Source: Verrucomicrobiia bacterium
GTDB taxonomy: Bacteria; Verrucomicrobiota; Verrucomicrobiia; Limisphaerales; CAIMTB01
Length of the DNA: 64,000 nucleotides
Reading direction: 5' to 3'
Assembly (NCBI GenBank): GCA_019634625.1
Contig: JAHCBA010000006.1
Location: 124,001 to 188,000 of the forward strand
The notes beneath the pieces are model-generated. The model ran no database searches, was not told where the DNA came from, and saw only the letters and a list, made by a program, of their open reading frames with translations. Below are positions 60,618 to 64,000 of this stretch, piece by piece. How positions within the stretch are numbered: the first letter of the stretch is position 1; every line of letters starts with the position of its first letter. A program made the position numbers and the translations under genes.

Positions 60618-61376
60618 TTGAGTCACCAGGAAACCTACTATCGCCACAACGAGGCGTACGCCGAGTTCCTCGCCAATTGGGACGCGGCCTTCTACGCCAA
60701 GTACACGGACGCCCTGCGCCCGGACCGCCCTGGCGCGCGCGTGCTGGATGTCGGGTGCGGTGCGGGACAGGTGATCGGACGACTCGCTGCCGACGGCTTC
60801 GAGGCCTACGGGGTCGAGGTGTCCGAACCCAGCGTGGCCCGCGCGCGGCGGGTTTGTCCGCACGTCGAGGCCTATGACGGACGCCGTCTTCCGTATCCGG
60901 ATGCCCATTTTGCGGCGGTCGGGACCCTCAACGTCCTCGAGCATGTGGATGAACCCGAAGCGTTCCTTGCGGAGCTGGTCCGCGTGGCCGAGCCGGCCGC
61001 GCGCCTGGTCGTCAGCAGTCCCAACTTTCTTCGTGTCCTGGGCCCCGGGTACCATCCGCGAATGCGGGGTCTCGCCCGGAAGTTCGGTAATCTCCGCATG
61101 CTGCTGGCCCGTCGGCAACGCCTCCGCGCCGCACCGCACGCCGTGCGGTTCGAGCGGATGCTGCCCATCCTGCGCCAGCCGTTTCAGCCCGACGACGACG
61201 CCATCGTGGCCACCAATCCCCTGGAGATCGCCTTCTTTCTCGAACGCTACGGCTGCACCATCGAACGCGTCGAGTGCACCGACCGGTATGTTCCCCGCCC
61301 CTTGGAATGGCTGCTCAATCTCACGCCCCTGAAATGGATCATGTTCAACGCCTTCGTCGTCGCGCGTCGCGCCTGA
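60618..61376 (+). CDS. Class I SAM-dependent methyltransferase
   Basis: 252 residues from a TTG at 60618, preceded by GCGGGG; no ATG is possible nearby. The Methyltransf_11 fold is plain: ARVLDVGCGAGQVIGRLAAD (motif I), YGVEVSEPSVARARRVCPHV, then PDAHFAAVGTLNVLEHVDEP (motif IV), and LVRVAEPAARLVVSSPNFLR. The C-terminal half has RYGCTIERVECTDRYVPRPL and ends at NAFVVARRA. Such enzymes often modify sugars, lipids or small metabolites, so no substrate can be given. No signal peptide. Its last 43 bases overlap the next gene in another frame, indicating co-expression. Confidence 0.85.
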   Translation: MSHQETYYRHNEAYAEFLANWDAAFYAKYTDALRPDRPGARVLDVGCGAGQVIGRLAADGFEAYGVEVSEPSVARARRVCPHVEAYDGRRLPYPDAHFAAVGTLNVLEHVDEPEAFLAELVRVAEPAARLVVSSPNFLRVLGPGYHPRMRGLARKFGNLRMLLARRQRLRAAPHAVRFERMLPILRQPFQPDDDAIVATNPLEIAFFLERYGCTIERVECTDRYVPRPLEWLLNLTPLKWIMFNAFVVARRA

Positions 61377-62050
61377 CCGCCGCCGCCACTCTCGGGCTGA
61401 TCCTTGCCGCCGCCGCCACTCCCGACGCGTCGTGTCTCACCGTCGGTCCCGAAGGCATCCGCTTCGGCCTCGTCCGGGTCGATGCAGGGGCGCGGACGGC
61501 GTCGTTCCCCGCGTATGTCAACATGACCAACGGCATCCTGGAGTACGCGGTGGTCACGGATTACGGGAAGGTCCATGAGAGCCTTCTCTTCACGGAGGCC
61601 AAGCCCATGGATGTGCAGTCCGCCCTCCTTCTGCTCAACGCCCGTCCGGTGGGAACCAACGGCCTTGATCTCCCGTCCGACCGGCAGCCGGCAGCCTCCA
61701 GGGTCGCCCTCCGAGTCGTCTGGGAGGAGAACGGTCGCCGCGTTGAACGCGCCCTTCCGGACCTGATCCGCCTCACGGAGGGGCCTCATGGCGCCATTAC
61801 CGGAGCCCTTGCGCCCGGCCCATGGCTTTTCAACGGCTCGATGATCAGTGCCGAGGGATTCGCCGCCCATTTCGAGGGTTCCCTGATCTCTCTCATCCGC
61901 GACCCGGTCGCCATCGTCAACAATCCCCATCCTTCCCGGGATGACGACGAAATCCACGTTCCCGACCCCGGCCAGGTTCCCGGAGTGGGCACGCCCGTCA
62001 CGGTCGAGATCACCGTACCCAGGACCGAATCAGCCCCTGCGGAACCCTGA
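61334..62050 (+). CDS. Secreted YdjY-like protein
   Basis: 238 residues from the ATG at 61334, inside the end of the methyltransferase gene. A signal peptide follows the basic start (LTAAATLGLILAAAATPDAS). The body matches YdjY-domain proteins: GPEGIRFGLVRVDAGARTAS, FPAYVNMTNGILEYAVVTDY, GKVHESLLFTEAKPMDVQSA, LLLLNARPVG, and SMISAEGFAAHFEGSLISLI. Such proteins are common in PVC genomes and lack a known function; a ligand-binding or structural role at the envelope is likely. The acidic Pro-rich tail is low complexity. Confidence 0.85.
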   Translation: MDHVQRLRRRASRLTAAATLGLILAAAATPDASCLTVGPEGIRFGLVRVDAGARTASFPAYVNMTNGILEYAVVTDYGKVHESLLFTEAKPMDVQSALLLLNARPVGTNGLDLPSDRQPAASRVALRVVWEENGRRVERALPDLIRLTEGPHGAITGALAPGPWLFNGSMISAEGFAAHFEGSLISLIRDPVAIVNNPHPSRDDDEIHVPDPGQVPGVGTPVTVEITVPRTESAPAEP

Positions 62051-62204
62051 ACGGCGCGATCCGGTGCTGGCTCTTGCAGGCGTGGGAATGCCGTGTTTCG
62101 CGACACTGTCCTGAGCCCCCATCGGCGTCTGCCGAACCTTCCGAACCCGTACCCTCCGAACCCAACCTCTTCCCGTCGTCGTTCCACCCCATCCTCCCTG
62201 CCGC

Positions 62205-63131
62205 ATGTCCCGCACGCCGAAAACGACCCGGCCGGCCCGCCTCTGGGCCCTCGCCATCACCGTGGCCCCTGAAGCGGACGAGGCCGTTGCCGAATGGCTG
62301 GCCCATTACACCGATCGGTCGCCCATCACCAGCCACAGCCGGGTCACCGGATTGAGCACCGTGACGGCCTACATCGAGGACCCCGGATGGTGGACACCCG
62401 TCCGGCGACGGGAAACGCGGCTGGCTCTGGGGGCTCTGAGGGAATTCGGTCTCGAGCCGGGCCCCGCGACCGTCCGCTGGCGACGCGTGGCGGACGCCGA
62501 CTGGCGCGAATCCTGGAAGCGCCATTTCCCGCCGCTCTCGATCCAGGGCCGGCTCCTGGTGCGGCCGAGCTGGAGTCGGGCCCGTCCTGCCGCCGGGCAG
62601 GTCGAGGTGGTGTTGGATCCGGGACTTTCGTTCGGCACCGGACAGCATCCGACCACGGCCTTCTGCCTGCGGGAGGTGGTGCGCGGCCGGCCGCGTCGGG
62701 AGCCGGGCGCGCTGCTCGATGTGGGAACGGGCTCGGGCATCCTCGCCATCGCGGCCGCCCGGCTCGGCTATGCGCCGGTGGACGCCTTCGATTTCGATGG
62801 CGAGGCGGTGGAGATCGCGCGCCGGAATGCCGCGGCCAACGGAGTGGCCGACCGAATCCGGTTGCGCCGGCTCGATGTCCGGCGGCTCGCTCCCCGGCCC
62901 CGGCGTCGCTATGAAGTCGTGTGCGCCAATCTCACCGCCAACCTCCTGCTGGAGCACGCGGAGCTGCTGGTGGCGCAACTCGCCCCCGGGGCGCACCTGG
63001 TTCTGGCCGGAATCCTGGCCGGGGAATTCGAGTCCGTGGCCGACCGGTTCCTTGCCCTGGGCCTGCGCGAAGTGCGGCGCCGATGCCAGCGCGAATGGTG
63101 TTCGGGCTTGTTCGTGTGGCCCAGCGCCTGA
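62205..63131 (+). CDS. prmA: Ribosomal protein L11 methyltransferase
   Basis: 308 residues. The family hallmark is complete: VVLDPGLSFGTGQHPTTAFC, then motif I in ALLDVGTGSGILAIAAARLG, VDAFDFDGEAVEIARRNAAA, VVCANLTANLLLEHAELLVA and LAPGAHLVLAGILAGEFESV. The N-terminal substrate-recognition domain is present and includes WRRVADADWRESWKRHFPPL, with the typical W..WK..F. It uses SAM to trimethylate ribosomal protein L11 in the cytoplasm; the modification is not essential in Escherichia coli. The ATG at 62205 fits the family start. It is followed by a convergent permease gene about 60 bp away. Confidence 0.93.
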   Translation: MSRTPKTTRPARLWALAITVAPEADEAVAEWLAHYTDRSPITSHSRVTGLSTVTAYIEDPGWWTPVRRRETRLALGALREFGLEPGPATVRWRRVADADWRESWKRHFPPLSIQGRLLVRPSWSRARPAAGQVEVVLDPGLSFGTGQHPTTAFCLREVVRGRPRREPGALLDVGTGSGILAIAAARLGYAPVDAFDFDGEAVEIARRNAAANGVADRIRLRRLDVRRLAPRPRRRYEVVCANLTANLLLEHAELLVAQLAPGAHLVLAGILAGEFESVADRFLALGLREVRRRCQREWCSGLFVWPSA

Positions 63132-63190
63132 CAAGGAGCACCCTCCGTTGAAGCCAGCGGCGGACGCCAGTCGGTATCGTCGATGTTCCG

Positions 63191-64000
63191 CTATTCCGCC
63201 CGCAGCGCCACGATCGGATTGACCCGCGCCGCGCGCCGGGCCGGAAGCCAGCAGGCGACCAAGGCGACGCTCGTAAGCGCCACCGCGACGCCCAGAAAGG
63301 TGAAGGGATCGGTGGCCCCGACGGCGTAAAGCTGGCTCGAGAGGTAACGCGTCAGGGCCAGGGCCCCGGCCAGCCCGATGGCAACGCCCAGCAGCGTGAG
63401 CCGAAGCCCGCCATGGAGGATCATTCCCAGCACCGCACTCTGTTGCGCGCCCAGGGCCATCCGCACGCCGATCTCGCGCCGACGTTGCGTGACCGAATAC
63501 GACATCACGCCGTAGATGCCGACCACGGTGAGCAGCAGCGCCACCGCCGCAAAGCTGCCCAGCAGGACCGTGTTCAGGCGACGCGAAGTCGTGGTATCCG
63601 CCAGCCGCTGCTCCATCGACATCACGTTGTGGAGCGCCTGGGTCGGGTCCACCTCCGCCACCACGCCCCGGACGGAAGGGATCAGGGTGGCCGGATCCCC
63701 GGCGACGCGGACGACGAAGCTCAGGGCGTCCCCCACTTCCTCCAACTCGGGGCTGTACACTTCCGGCATGACGTCTCCCGCAAGGCCACCCTGCCGCACG
63801 TCGCTGACAACTCCCACCACGGTGAGCCACGGCAGCTCACCCGACCCCAGGAGATGGATGCGTTTGCCGACCGCGCTTTCGCCGGGGAAGTGATGCTTCT
63901 CGAACGTCTCGTTGACGATCACCACGCCCGAGGCGGGACGGGCGTCCTGAGGCAAGAATGCCCTTCCGCTCTTCACCGGAATCCCCATCGCATGGAAGTA
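63191..64000 (-). CDS. MacB/FtsX-type ABC transporter permease, 5' partial
   Basis: The reading frame is open at the window edge, so the N-terminus lies beyond 64000. The visible part has about 269 codons. It contains the end of a periplasmic MacB_PCD-type domain (YFHAMGIPVKSGRAFLPQDA, VVIVNETFEKHHFPGESAVG, GVVSDVRQGGLAG) and an FtsX C-terminal permease core with three membrane helices (VLLGSFAAVALLLTVVGIYG, SVTQRRREIGVRMALGAQQS, VALTSVALVACWLPARRAAR) and the terminal VNPIVALRAE signature. In the ADOP/MacB group many copies occur in Acidobacteria and PVC genomes. Its role is probably export or mechanotransmission with an ABC ATPase, which is not in this window. Confidence 0.92.
   Translation of the reverse strand, partial: YFHAMGIPVKSGRAFLPQDARPASGVVIVNETFEKHHFPGESAVGKRIHLLGSGELPWLTVVGVVSDVRQGGLAGDVMPEVYSPELEEVGDALSFVVRVAGDPATLIPSVRGVVAEVDPTQALHNVMSMEQRLADTTTSRRLNTVLLGSFAAVALLLTVVGIYGVMSYSVTQRRREIGVRMALGAQQSAVLGMILHGGLRLTLLGVAIGLAGALALTRYLSSQLYAVGATDPFTFLGVAVALTSVALVACWLPARRAARVNPIVALRAE

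Overview
The window is GC-rich, gene-dense bacterial DNA. No rRNA or tRNA gene was seen. The gene content points to the PVC group, most likely Verrucomicrobiota of the Pedosphaera/Limisphaerales type. Indicators are an ECF sigma factor beside a Ser/Thr kinase with WD40 repeats, a PVC-type propeller dehydrogenase fused to cytochrome c, a Tat-exported Gfo/Idh/MocA oxidoreductase, a sulfatase, DUF1080 and DUF362 proteins, a PEP-CTERM protein, a prepilin-like protein and very large secreted beta-proteins. This assignment is inferred from families; no marker gene could be placed by a search.

Layout. 1-8 kb: secreted giant proteins, one frameshifted. 8-18 kb: an exported redoxin, a DUF5060/DUF4038 glycosidase-like protein, an SGNH-propeller-cytochrome fusion, a DUF11-like surface protein and a GH28 protein. 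17.6-24.3 kb: a transposase-derived regulator (HTH, AT-hook, SEC-C), a DUF418 membrane protein, then the sigma factor/kinase pair. 24.5-28.3 kb: a nucleotidyltransferase two-gene module and a di-haem propeller protein. 28.3-35 kb: SMC, a tiny PEP-CTERM protein, class II aldolase and a prepilin-like protein. 35-42 kb: a duplicated beta-sandwich protein, an ArsR regulator, an oxidoreductase, a sulfatase, an esterase and a BNR remnant. 42-47 kb: a lipoprotein methyltransferase and an argD-recN-mnmC-like run. 47-53 kb: a FAH hydrolase, an EEP hydrolase, a coupled DUF362/PQQ-propeller pair and a coupled DMT transporter/Rrf2 pair. 53-59 kb: DUF167, PAP2, LysM-amidase, subtilase and a kinase-MurQ fusion. 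59-64 kb: DUF1080, a methyltransferase, a YdjY-like protein, PrmA and a truncated FtsX-type permease.

How the genes fit together. Many products carry Sec, Tat or lipoprotein signals and resemble plant or algal polysaccharide attack: GH28, DUF4038, CE1 esterase, sulfatase, DUF1080. Propeller-cytochrome proteins could carry out periplasmic oxidation. The amidase and the kinase-etherase fusion would both serve peptidoglycan recycling. Core genes (smc, fba, argD, recN, prmA) are interleaved.

Intergenic DNA is dominated by at least four repeat families. A is about 160 bp with 18-bp inverted ends in eight copies or fragments. B is a 273-bp MITE with 30-bp inverted ends and a TTA duplication that re-creates a gene's stop codon. 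C is about 90 bp in three copies, each overlapping or touching a stop codon. D consists of AT-rich direct repeats at 36-bp spacing at two loci. Four otherwise unrelated secreted proteins share a C-terminal module of about 60-75 residues. That module and the stop-codon-docking repeats are the most interesting signals. Nearly all long ORFs antisense to the genes listed here are GC-driven shadows.
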